Below are positions 55,795 through 63,738 of a stretch of DNA of 64,000 nt, piece by piece. A program made the translations under genes and the position numbers. The notes below the pieces were generated by a model. That model was not told where the DNA came from. It worked only from the letters and a program-made list of their open reading frames with translations, and searched no databases. Each line of letters begins with the position of its first letter. Within the stretch, counting starts at the first letter, position 1. The stretch covers positions 8,308,001 to 8,372,000 of the forward strand of contig CP108521.1 of assembly GCA_035999765.1 (NCBI GenBank). Reading direction: 5' to 3'. This DNA is from Streptomyces sp. NBC_01231 (lineage in GTDB: Bacteria > Actinomycetota > Actinomycetes > Streptomycetales > Streptomycetaceae).

Positions 55795-57804
55795 TCAGCC
55801 CTTGCGCGCCCAGTCGATGACGAGTCGGCTGTAGGGCTTGTCGACGACGAAGCAGGCGTCGTCCGCCGTCAGCCGGTCACGCGAGTCCGCGACGGCCATC
55901 CGGAAGCCCGGCTCGGGGGCGTCGTTGCCGCCGGTCGCGTCCCAGGCGCGGATCTCGCTCACGACGCGCTCGGCGAGGCCGGCGCCGCCCTCGCCGTGGC
56001 CGATCACGCCGACTTCCCAGTACCGGCCCTGCTCGTCCTCGCCCTCCCGGATGGTCAGGTATGCCAGCGACCCGCCGTCGAGGGCGACCATGGAGCCCCA
56101 CCCGAAGTGCGGGGTGAACCCGGGGCGCTGGCCCGGCAGCCGGGACAGGCCGTTGGGCAGCACGCAGGCCAGGTACAGGTACAGCCACTCCCACGCCGAG
56201 CCCTGCCGGAACTTCACCCCGGTGTAGAGCTTGGTCTGCTGCTGGTCGAGGACGGAGCGCAGCGCGTCGCGGTCGACGTCCTGCTCGCTGAACGTCTCCA
56301 GGCGCACGTTGCCCTCGCCTGCCATCGGCACGAGGGTGTACACGTCGTCGCAGACGCCCTTGCGCAGCGGGATGAAGGTGGCCATCTCGCAGGAGACGGT
56401 CTTCCACGTGTCGCCGTCGCGTTCGAAGGCGAAGGAGCGGGAAATGCTTCCGCGGATGCGCTTCGGCAGGACCAGGCGCCCGCCGGGGGCGAGCTGGTCG
56501 AGGATCTTCACGGGTACGTCGCCGGCGCCGACAGTGAAGATGATCCGGTCGTAGGGGGCGTGCTCGGGCAGCCCGGCCGCGCCGTCGGCCATCACCGCGG
56601 TGGCATTGTCGACGCCGGCCTCGGCGAGGTGCTTGCTCGCGCCGGAGACGAGGTCCTGGTCGACGTCGAGGGTCCACACCTGTCCGCCGGGGGAGACGAT
56701 CTTGCCGAGGAGGGCGGCGTTGTAGCCGGTGGCGGCTCCAGCCTCCAGGACCTTGTGACCGGGCTGGGCGCCGAGCTGTTCGAGCTGGGTGGCGACGATG
56801 GACGGCGCGGAGATGCAGGAGATCATCTCCCCGTGCTCGTCGTGCTTGATCGGGACGGCGTCCTCCTTGTACGCGCTCTCCAGGTCGACGCCAGGCAGGA
56901 AGGCGTGCCGGTCGGTGGTGCGGAAGGCGTCGATGGCCGCCTTGCTGCGCAGGTGGCCGCTGTCGACGAGCCGCTGGGCGAGGGCTTCGCCCCGCTGGTT
57001 GGGGTCGGTTACGGGTGTCACGGAGGTCTCCATTCGAGGGAGGCTAGGGTCCGCTGAGGCGGACTTGGGGGTAGACACGTCAGCTCCTTCTCCGGTGGAG
57101 AAGGCGACGTGACGGCCGAGCCACGCGGTGGCGGCCTGCGCGTCGGCAGGCACGCCCGCACGGTTGAACGCGAAGATCGCGTGATGGGCGATGACGGCCC
57201 GGATTCCGCGTATCAGTCGGCCGTCTGCGGCGAGCCGGCGCAGGCGGCGGCCGGCGTCCTCGAACTCGGCGACGCGCTCGACCCAGCCCGCTTCCGCGTC
57301 TGAGCGCAGGGCCGCGTCCGCGTTCATCAGCCGCCGCATCGCGGAGACGGCTCTGTCCAGTGCGGGCCCCCGGGCCCATACGTCTCCGGCTTCGAAGGGG
57401 TCCAGTCCCGCCGCGCGGATCATGGCGGACAGCAGCATCACGCTGCGCTCGCGGGCGCCGGGGGTGCCGGTCTCGGCGAGCGCGGCCGGGCTGTCGGCGC
57501 AGAACACGTCGTGCGCGACCTCCATGCCCTCGGGGCCGCCGAAGGCGTGCGTCTCCGGCTCGTAGATCCCGCCCACCCAGCCGGTGATCACGCGGTCGGC
57601 GACGAGCTGGTCCAGCAAGTCGGCGACGGGCTGTTCGGTACGCAGGCGCACGCCGGCGTCCTTGCGTAGGAAGTGGAAGCGGCGTTCGCCCAGCGCGGTC
57701 GCCAGGGCCTGGGCGGCGTCCGCGTGCGGGTCGGGAAAGGCCACGGAGGCGTGCCACCAGGACGTGTCCGGGGGGACGGGCAGGTTCTCTTCGTCGAGGG
57801 TCAT
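55795..57804 (-). CDS. Fusion of LanB elimination-type domain and FxLD PIMT methyltransferase
   Basis: 669 aa from ATG 57804 with AAGGAG upstream. Residues ~5-225 match the thiopeptide-type/SpaB C-terminal (glutamate-elimination) domain: WWHASVAFPDPHADAAQALA, VITGWVGGIYEPETHAFGGP, EGMEVAHDVFCADS. A Ser/Pro/Thr linker (~225-255) leads to a PIMT domain: RHAFLPGVDLESAYKEDAVP, ISCISAPSIVATQLEQL, SAM loop VLEAGAATGYNAALLGKIV, VLPKRIRGSISRSF. Thus one chain links the dehydration step with aspartate methylation. It follows lanC on the same strand. Confidence 0.88.
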   Translation of the reverse strand: MTLDEENLPVPPDTSWWHASVAFPDPHADAAQALATALGERRFHFLRKDAGVRLRTEQPVADLLDQLVADRVITGWVGGIYEPETHAFGGPEGMEVAHDVFCADSPAALAETGTPGARERSVMLLSAMIRAAGLDPFEAGDVWARGPALDRAVSAMRRLMNADAALRSDAEAGWVERVAEFEDAGRRLRRLAADGRLIRGIRAVIAHHAIFAFNRAGVPADAQAATAWLGRHVAFSTGEGADVSTPKSASADPSLPRMETSVTPVTDPNQRGEALAQRLVDSGHLRSKAAIDAFRTTDRHAFLPGVDLESAYKEDAVPIKHDEHGEMISCISAPSIVATQLEQLGAQPGHKVLEAGAATGYNAALLGKIVSPGGQVWTLDVDQDLVSGASKHLAEAGVDNATAVMADGAAGLPEHAPYDRIIFTVGAGDVPVKILDQLAPGGRLVLPKRIRGSISRSFAFERDGDTWKTVSCEMATFIPLRKGVCDDVYTLVPMAGEGNVRLETFSEQDVDRDALRSVLDQQQTKLYTGVKFRQGSAWEWLYLYLACVLPNGLSRLPGQRPGFTPHFGWGSMVALDGGSLAYLTIREGEDEQGRYWEVGVIGHGEGGAGLAERVVSEIRAWDATGGNDAPEPGFRMAVADSRDRLTADDACFVVDKPYSRLVIDWARKG

Positions 57805-57839
57805 GAGGAGGGAACTCCTTGCGAGGCGGCGGGGTGGGG

Positions 57840-58910
57840 TCAGGTGAGCAGGAGGACGCGGGTCCAACCGGTGGCGTCGGTGGCCTTCAGGGCAAGTTGG
57901 GCCCCGGCGCGGCCTTCCATGAATCCGGGTTTGGGCAGGTGCTCCCAGTCGGCGGCCAGCCGTCGGTGCAGGTCTTGGATGATCAGGGTGAAGCGTTCGG
58001 GGCTGGTGCTGTCGGCGGCGACCGCGCGGGTGAGAGTCAGCAGCCCGGCCCAGCCGTGGCAGAGCGTCGAGTCGGTGATCCGGGCGAGCCGCAGCGGGTC
58101 GGTCAGGATCGCCTCGACGGTGTCCTCGGCCGCTTGGCGCCGTACAGGGTCGCCGAGGGCAAGCGCGGCGAGCTGCTGGGCGCGTGCGATGCCGGGCTGG
58201 CCGTAGCACCAGGACTGGCGGGCCGGCTCCGCTGCGGGCGGCTGGTCGGCGTCCAGGTGGGTTGTGGTGGACCAGTAGCGGTCGCCGTGCCGGTCGAGCC
58301 AGGTCGCGAACGTGCCGACGGCCTCCTCCTGGCCGGGGACGCTGACTCCGGCGCGCAGGGCGAGCGAGAGCACGGCCAGGGGCCCCGCGATGCCGTGGGC
58401 CATGCCGTTGTTGCCGTGTCCGCCTGCCATGTCCTTCCCGTCGGGGCCGACCGGCGACCACCACCCGGGCAGGATCCTGCCGTCACTGCGGGCGGGGTGT
58501 GCGAGCGCGACGAGGCAAGCGAGCACGTCGGGCAGCCGGGGCGCGATCGGGCGGCGGGACAGCAGCAGTGCGGCGAGCCCGGTCATGCCGCGGATAAGGT
58601 CCCATTCGGCGAGGTGGGGCAGCGTGCCGGCCTCCTGCCGGCGGTGGGCGGCGGCGAGCCGGGCGTCCACGACGCGGTCGACGGCCGCGCGGACGTCGTT
58701 TGCGGCCCCGTGGGCGCGGTCCAGGACGAACTCCAGGGCGGGTGCGCCGTGGAAGAGGCTGGCGTTGCTGCCGGTGCTGACGCCCCGGACGGTGGCCTGG
58801 GCGAGGTGGCGGCGGGCGGTGGACAGATCACGGCGCTCGATGTCGAGCAGCGCCATCCCTAGGGCGCCCTCGGACAGGTCCTGCGTACGGGGCACGGTCG
58901 TCGTGGTCAT
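57840..58910 (-). CDS. lanC: Lanthionine cyclase LanC
   Basis: 356 aa from ATG 58910, overlapping the lanB stop (ATGA). The LanC barrel is recognisable: GMALLDIERRD, GGHGNNGMAHGIAGPLAVLS, SWCYGQPGIARAQQ and TLCHGWAGLLTLTRAV. Zinc ligands are Cys235, Cys284 and His285. It catalyses addition of Cys thiols to dehydroalanine/dehydrobutyrine to form (methyl)lanthionine. Length is slightly below typical LanC (~400 aa), mainly in the N-terminus. The gene sits in the expected order lanB-lanC-fusion protein. Confidence 0.9.
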   Translation of the reverse strand: MTTTTVPRTQDLSEGALGMALLDIERRDLSTARRHLAQATVRGVSTGSNASLFHGAPALEFVLDRAHGAANDVRAAVDRVVDARLAAAHRRQEAGTLPHLAEWDLIRGMTGLAALLLSRRPIAPRLPDVLACLVALAHPARSDGRILPGWWSPVGPDGKDMAGGHGNNGMAHGIAGPLAVLSLALRAGVSVPGQEEAVGTFATWLDRHGDRYWSTTTHLDADQPPAAEPARQSWCYGQPGIARAQQLAALALGDPVRRQAAEDTVEAILTDPLRLARITDSTLCHGWAGLLTLTRAVAADSTSPERFTLIIQDLHRRLAADWEHLPKPGFMEGRAGAQLALKATDATGWTRVLLLT

Positions 58911-60946
58911 GAGCGCCTGGCCAGGGGGACGACGATGCTGTGGGCCCGGCCGCCGATCCACCCGTCGGCGTCCGGCGGGGGCGCATCGTGCAGGGTGGCG
59001 ATGCCGAGAGGGCTGGCGTCCAGGTGCGCGCGCAGGAGGTCCAGGTCGACGTCGCGGGTGAGATCGAGGGGCAGCTGCTGGTCGTCTTCGGCGAGCAGGA
59101 CCCGATCCGGCACGCGGAACCGGGCACGCCAGGCATGGAGTTGGTGCGCCCACTGCTGGAGTGGGGCGGTGCGGGCAGGCAGCGTACGGCTGCGGATCTT
59201 CCACCGGGCTGTGGTGAGGATGGTGCGACGGTAGGTGAGGGCCGGGGTGAAGGGCAGGGTCCAGGCGGCGCCCCAGTCGAACCAGGTCACCTGCGGGGAC
59301 GCGGCCCGGCTGATCTCGCCGAGGAAGCGGGCCATCGGCGGGGTGTAGTTGTTCCACAGGAAGTTGATGGCGGTGGGGGCCAGCAGCTCCAGCGGCTTGC
59401 CCGTCGCGGACTCCACCAGCTGGGGGTGGCCGTCCGCGAGGGTGACCGCCAGGTCGCGTGGGAAGAGCACGTGCGGTTCGGGACGGCGGAATTCGCCGAC
59501 GCTGACGATCCGGGGCAGGGCCTGTGGTGCGCGGGTGAGCAGGTCGGCCGGCACCCGCCCGGCGTGGAAGGAGAGCTGCGCGAGTTCCGCTTCCGGATCG
59601 ACGGTGGGCAGCTTCGCGTACGCCGTCTCGGTGCCGGGCAGGAGGTGCCAGAACCGACCGGTCATCGATCCGGCTGAGCGGGAGACGGTCAGAACGTGCA
59701 GCCGGAAGTCGCCTCGGTCCAGGGCCGGAAGAGAGGAGGCGTGGACCTGCGCGGCCAGTTCGAGGTGGGGTGCCAGGGCCTGGGGCTTGTCGCCGGCCGC
59801 TGCTTCCAGTTCCTCGATCATCGCCCCGGTCAGCGCGACGGTGCGGCTGCCTTCGGCGGCTGCGGTGCCGGCCAGCTCCAGCAGCAGGCGGTCGCGCCGG
59901 GACATCGGCCGGGGCGGTTCGCTCGCCGTGACGAACCCTGCCGGGAAGCCCACGCCCCGGTCGGGGTCAGTCACCGCTTCCACTGGCACTGCAGTGTTCT
60001 CGCCGTAGCGCTCGGAGAACTGCTCGATCCACCGGCGCCAGGTCGGTGTCCCGTTCGGATGGGTAACTAGGCGGGCCAGGACGGTGGCCGCGGTCTCCGA
60101 TTCGGTCAGCACCTGCTTGGGCAGCCGCACGTCGGCGTCCAGCAGCAGGTCGCACGCTGTCCGCAGGCCGGCTGCCTGGGAGTGCGTTGCAGGCGGTAAG
60201 ACGTCGGTGGGGTCGGCGATGGTGGCGGGGGCGCGCAGGGAGGAGCGCAGCAGCCGCACCCGCAGCAGTTCACCCAGCAGCCGGTCGCGCGCCGTGTCGC
60301 TCACGGCGGGGAACTCCGCGGCCAGTTTGTCGGACAACTGGCGGTATGTGATCGGTGATCGCGCGAGGTCGAGTACGAGACGCAGCGCGGGGCTGAGGGC
60401 CAGGCGGAACTCGGCATCGCCCTCGGACGGTACGCGGATGTGCTGGTCGCGCTGTCGGATCAGGGTGTTGACGCAGACCTCGGCGTCGGCCATGCGCGCA
60501 GCGTCGCTCTCCCAGGCACTGAGTATCTCTTCGAGCCCCACCGGGTCGGGGCGGGTGACCGCCTGGTGCTTCTCACCGAAGCGCACGGACGTGGCCTGGG
60601 CGAAACCGAGCGGGGCGACGCCGGCGAACAGGCCGTAGGGGGTGGAGCGGCGGGCGTAGCGGATCGCGTAGCGGGCGGTGGCCAGCGCCGCCCGGCGCAT
60701 CCGGCGCACCTTCGGTGTGCGGCCGTCGATGATGGCCTGCACCTGGTCCGCCAGGTGAGGGCTCGCCTGCGACACGGTCCGGCGGAAGTCGGTGTCGGAC
60801 CACACCGTGCTCAGCCACGCGCGCCACTCGTCCACGGGCGCTTTGGCCACCGGCCAGGGCGGCATGGCGGGCTCGGTCGTGTGCACCGCGGCGCGCAGCA
60901 TGGCCTGCCCCGCGCCCTCGTACAGGCTGGACCGGTGCCGTGTCAT
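58907..60946 (-). CDS. lanB: Lanthipeptide dehydratase LanB, glutamylation domain only
   Basis: 679 aa from ATG 60946 (GGAG upstream; ATG 60961 also in frame). It contains only the LanB N-terminal domain: RYARRSTPYGLFAGVAPLGF, the lantibiotic dehydratase signature near residue 95, then LALSPALRLVLDLARSPITY, RVPADLLTRAP, EPHVLFPRDLAVTLADGHPQ and LELLAPTAINFLWNNYTPPM. This part transfers glutamate from Glu-tRNA to Ser/Thr. The elimination domain is a separate gene product fused to PIMT downstream, so the dehydratase is split. A hairpin precedes it. Confidence 0.88.
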   Translation of the reverse strand: MTRHRSSLYEGAGQAMLRAAVHTTEPAMPPWPVAKAPVDEWRAWLSTVWSDTDFRRTVSQASPHLADQVQAIIDGRTPKVRRMRRAALATARYAIRYARRSTPYGLFAGVAPLGFAQATSVRFGEKHQAVTRPDPVGLEEILSAWESDAARMADAEVCVNTLIRQRDQHIRVPSEGDAEFRLALSPALRLVLDLARSPITYRQLSDKLAAEFPAVSDTARDRLLGELLRVRLLRSSLRAPATIADPTDVLPPATHSQAAGLRTACDLLLDADVRLPKQVLTESETAATVLARLVTHPNGTPTWRRWIEQFSERYGENTAVPVEAVTDPDRGVGFPAGFVTASEPPRPMSRRDRLLLELAGTAAAEGSRTVALTGAMIEELEAAAGDKPQALAPHLELAAQVHASSLPALDRGDFRLHVLTVSRSAGSMTGRFWHLLPGTETAYAKLPTVDPEAELAQLSFHAGRVPADLLTRAPQALPRIVSVGEFRRPEPHVLFPRDLAVTLADGHPQLVESATGKPLELLAPTAINFLWNNYTPPMARFLGEISRAASPQVTWFDWGAAWTLPFTPALTYRRTILTTARWKIRSRTLPARTAPLQQWAHQLHAWRARFRVPDRVLLAEDDQQLPLDLTRDVDLDLLRAHLDASPLGIATLHDAPPPDADGWIGGRAHSIVVPLARRS

Positions 60947-60980
60947 CAGCGCTCTCCTCATCTTCTGCGTGGCGGGCGGG

Positions 60981-61014
60981 GCGGGCCGGACGGGGAGAGC
61001 CCCGTCCGGCCCGC
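60981..61014 (-). terminator. Strong hairpin between precursor and lanB, likely attenuator
   Basis: Arms 60981-60995 (GCGGGCCGGACGGGG) and 61000-61014 are exact reverse complements with a 4-nt AGAG loop, between the precursor gene stop (61034) and lanB start. Partial terminators at this location are known in many lantibiotic operons, raising precursor mRNA over enzyme mRNA. Confidence 0.7.
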
Positions 61015-61033
61015 GTTGCCGGGGTGTCCCGGC

Positions 61034-61222
61034 TTACGAGGTGGTGCAGGCGCTGGGGCAGGAGCTGCCGCAGGTGTCGCCCGTGCTGCACATCAGGACC
61101 GTCTCGGTCGCCGGCGTGCCCTCGATGAAGGTGATGTCGAGTCCGAACGGGTCGGTCTCGTCGGTGGTTGCCAGGTCCGACTGCACGGGGGCGGTCGGCC
61201 TCTCCGTCTGAACGGCGGTCAT
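61034..61222 (-). CDS. lanA: FxLD-family class I lanthipeptide precursor
   Basis: 62 aa from ATG 61222 with an AGGAGG site 6 nt upstream. The leader carries DPFGLDITFIE (FxLD motif, residues 24-34). The C-terminal core from about residue 39 (TETVLMCSTGDTCGSSCPSA, then CTTS) has Cys45, 51, 55 and 59, and six to eight Ser/Thr. Asp49 is the only acidic residue inside the Cys-rich part. Four rings are possible. The likely leader boundary is near residues 38-42, but no protease site is obvious. The FxLD label is a recognised precursor family. Confidence 0.9.
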   Translation of the reverse strand: MTAVQTERPTAPVQSDLATTDETDPFGLDITFIEGTPATETVLMCSTGDTCGSSCPSACTTS

Positions 61223-61354
61223 GCTTGCCTCCTAGTGGCGATGGGTGGTGCGGGATCCCGGGACCCGGTCGGGGCCCGGAGCTTGGTGCCAGACGGTGGC
61301 GGGCGAAGGCGCCGCCTGGTCCAGGACGTCTGGGATTCGATGGGCCCCGCGCCG

Positions 61355-61822
61355 TCAGGCTGCTACGGGCTGCGCTTCCTGGTGGGCCTTTGCGGCCTGG
61401 TTCAGGACCTTGGTGAAGTGCTCGGCTCGTTCGTCGCCCTCGGCCTCCTGGGCGCGGAGGTCTCCGAAACGGGCCCAGTAGCGCCGGCAGACGTCGCTGC
61501 TCATGAGCATCGAGGCGTAGAAGGGCAGTTGTCCGTCGCGGACGAAGCCCAGGCGGTCGCGCAGGCTGAGGGTGCAGATCTGCTGGTTGGCATGGAGTAG
61601 CTGCATGTACTCCTCGACGTCCACGTCCTCGGGCGCCCAGAGCTTGGCGAGGTCGGCGTTGGTGGACATCTGCGCCAGCCAGTCGAGCTGGTTGCGGGCG
61701 ACGACCGCCTCGTTGCGCTCGGCCTGGTGCCGCGCGTCCTGCCTGAGCCGGGCGGCTCCGACCACGGCGGTGGTGACGGAGACGGCAGCACCGGCAGCGA
61801 GGACGGCGGTGGTGAGCTTCAT
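61355..61822 (-). CDS. DUF6082-like protein of lanthipeptide cluster
   Basis: 155 aa. The N-terminus has a short hydrophobic helix (MKLTTAVLAAGAAVSVTTAV) and then cytosolic-type helices: VVARNQLDWLAQMSTNADLA, KLWAPEDVDVEEYMQLLHAN, QQICTLSLRDRLGFVRDGQL, MLMSSDVCRRYWARFGDLRA. This matches DUF6082 proteins found near FxLD clusters and other Streptomyces RiPP or regulator genes. Its role is unknown. It sits 132 nt upstream of the precursor gene on the same strand. Confidence 0.65.
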   Translation of the reverse strand: MKLTTAVLAAGAAVSVTTAVVGAARLRQDARHQAERNEAVVARNQLDWLAQMSTNADLAKLWAPEDVDVEEYMQLLHANQQICTLSLRDRLGFVRDGQLPFYASMLMSSDVCRRYWARFGDLRAQEAEGDERAEHFTKVLNQAAKAHQEAQPVAA

Positions 61823-61896
61823 CTGTCAACGATCCTTTCCCAGAGCGGAGTTGCGGCCGGGAGGCCGACTGGTGGAGAACCTGGGGTTCCGCTGCT

Positions 61897-62472
61897 TCAC
61901 GCGGCCCCCGCGAGGACGACGGTCGGGGCTTCATCGGCAGAGTCATGCGCGGTGTACCGGCGGCGCACCGCCTTCAGAGCGACAGCGATCGGCGGCAGAC
62001 CCACGGTGGCCCTGCGTGCGTCGACTGACTCCGGCCCGCGCAGCGGGCACAACTCGATGCCGTCGGCGCACAGCAGGAGCTGGGTGCCGTACTCCTGGTC
62101 GCGCCCGCTGGTGATGAGGGCGCGGTCGTGCAGGTGTGCCCAGTGCTGGACCAGCGCGTCGCCGGCCTGGACCGCACGTCCCAGCAGGGTGGCGGCGGCG
62201 CGCTGGAAGTCGGGTTCGTCGTCGCTGTGCAGGGCGATGCTCCACGCGGCACGGGCCGCGTCGGGGCCGACGAGGCGGTGGCCGGGCCAGTCGTGGTCGG
62301 CCAGGATGCGGCGCAGCACCTTGGTGTTGACGTGGTCGGTGTGCCGGCCCTGTCCGAGTTGGACGGCGTCGAGCTGGTCGCGCACGCGCTTAGCCCGGTG
62401 CGTGGCCGATTCCGTGGCGCGGGCGATCAGCTCGCGGGCGAGGTCGGGCCGCTGCGGTTCGTCAGTTGTCAC
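61897..62472 (-). CDS. DUF6624-like protein
   Basis: 191 aa from GTG 62472, overlapping the preceding stop (GTGA). The family pattern is ARELIARATESATHRAK, VNTKVLRRILADHDWPG, AARAAWSIALHSDDEP, LVQHWAHLHDRALITSGRDQ, YGTQLLLC, and a GPESVDARRATVGLPPIAVA end. All are helical and this spacing (HxxLxDR...GRxQxYGTQ...VDxRRxxVGLP) is the DUF6624 signature. Biological role unknown. It lies in the upstream part of the lanthipeptide operon. Confidence 0.7.
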   Translation of the reverse strand: MTTDEPQRPDLARELIARATESATHRAKRVRDQLDAVQLGQGRHTDHVNTKVLRRILADHDWPGHRLVGPDAARAAWSIALHSDDEPDFQRAAATLLGRAVQAGDALVQHWAHLHDRALITSGRDQEYGTQLLLCADGIELCPLRGPESVDARRATVGLPPIAVALKAVRRRYTAHDSADEAPTVVLAGAA

Positions 62473-63119
62473 GCGTTGCTCCGATCATCCGGAGCCGGCT
62501 GAGGCGCGTGGACCTGGCAGCTGATCAGCGCGCGGAGCCCGGCGCGGTGCTCGGCGGGGAGTTCGAGGCGGGCGACTCGATTGCCGTCGCGTCCGGGGCC
62601 GGATCCGCACACGTCCCAGCCGTTGTCGGTGAGCCGACGCAGGAGGGCAGCGAGGGGTTCGGCTTCGAGAGTGTGGCGGGCCAGCGTCTCGGCCCGTACG
62701 ACTTGGAGGTCGAGTCGGGCGGCGAAGTCGGACGCCCACAGGGTGATCAGGCGGGTGATGTCATCGGACTGGCCGGGCAGGGTGTGGACGCTTTGGAGGA
62801 AGAGGCACGGACCCTGGCCCCATCCGAGGTCGGGGTCACGCTCGGGGATCATGCAGGCCAGCAGCTTTCCGTCCTCGTACAGTCCGGCGGACATGGTCTG
62901 CGCCTCGCGGAAGAGTGCCGGGATGTCGGCGCGGGCGGGTACGGGCAGGCCGTGCATTGTGAGCCAGCGCTGGCGGTCCTGGACGAGGGCCGCAGCTTCC
63001 TCACGCTCGGCCGCCGTGCGCAGCATGCGCATCTCGTAGATAGCGGTCGGCGGCGTCTGCGTGAAGGGGACGGAGGCGGAGCGGTACTCGCTGGCCGCTG
63101 AGGTCGTAGGCCGGGTCAC
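62469..63119 (-). CDS. GNAT-like acetyltransferase-type protein
   Basis: 216 aa from GTG 63119, overlapping the previous stop (GTGA). The start is TRPTTSAASEYRSASVPFTQ, then YEMRMLRTAAEREEAAALVQ, a GNAT-like strand/helix pattern (GLYEDGKLLACMIPERDPDL), CLFLQSVHTLPGQ, ITRLITLWASDFAARLDLQV, VVRAETLARHTLEAEPLAAL and LLRRLTDNGWDVCG. The final motif resembles the end of GNAT folds. The acetyl-CoA loop (Q/RxxGxG/A) is not clear, so catalytic activity is uncertain. It is coupled to the regulator gene upstream. Confidence 0.55.
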   Translation of the reverse strand: MTRPTTSAASEYRSASVPFTQTPPTAIYEMRMLRTAAEREEAAALVQDRQRWLTMHGLPVPARADIPALFREAQTMSAGLYEDGKLLACMIPERDPDLGWGQGPCLFLQSVHTLPGQSDDITRLITLWASDFAARLDLQVVRAETLARHTLEAEPLAALLRRLTDNGWDVCGSGPGRDGNRVARLELPAEHRAGLRALISCQVHAPQPAPDDRSNA

Positions 63120-63610
63120 CGGCTTGCCCCGTTTCGCGTCGCGTGGGCTGCCTGCTCGGGCGGCAGCAGCTGCCATCCGTGCGCCAGGACCACCAGTTCG
63201 GTGGTGTCCTGTGCGCCCGTGTCGGCGAGGAGCTGGTCGAGCGCGGCGCGCTGGTCGGCCGGGGCGAGTTTGGCGGCGACGGCGATGTCGCGCGTATCGC
63301 TGTGCTCAGCGACGGCTCGCAACAGCAGCAGCTGCTCGGGGCTGAGCTTCGGAGCTGGCCTGTCCGCAGTGGGAGAGGCCACCTGCTGGGTGGTGAACAG
63401 GCGGTGCACGATGACGGGGGGCTTGCAGCGGGGCGGGCAGTGGAGGCTCGCGCGGATGTCGCGGATGTACTGGCGGACGGTGACCGCCGAGAGCCCTGTC
63501 TTCGCGGCGATCTCTTGGGATGCACAGCCGTTCGCGAGGTGTTGGGCGACGCGCTGCAGCGTCGGCGTCAGAGGGGTGATCGGTGCGCTGGTCGTCACGG
63601 GCGGGGTCAC
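63116..63610 (-). CDS. HTH regulator with LuxR-type HTH, cluster-linked
   Basis: 164 aa from GTG 63610; alternatives upstream to 63976 lack coding character. A LuxR/sigma-70-region-4-like HTH is LQRVAQHLANGCASQEIAAK then TGLSAVTVRQYIRDIRASLH. The C-terminal half contains a second helical unit (PEQLLLLRAVAEHSDTRDIA, AALDQLLADTGAQDTTELVV, WQLLPPEQAAHATRN). It has no receiver or other sensor domain. It couples to the GNAT-like gene (GTGA) and probably regulates the lanthipeptide operon. Confidence 0.65.
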   Translation of the reverse strand: MTPPVTTSAPITPLTPTLQRVAQHLANGCASQEIAAKTGLSAVTVRQYIRDIRASLHCPPRCKPPVIVHRLFTTQQVASPTADRPAPKLSPEQLLLLRAVAEHSDTRDIAVAAKLAPADQRAALDQLLADTGAQDTTELVVLAHGWQLLPPEQAAHATRNGASR

Positions 63611-63738
63611 GGTGTCTCTTTCTCGGCTGGAACGGACGGTCACCGGGGTGGGTGCTGCCGGTCCCCGCGGGGGACGGGGACCGGCAGCACCGGCCCGTGC
63701 GCGGCGGTCGGGATTCACGGGGTGCCGCGTACGGGGGC

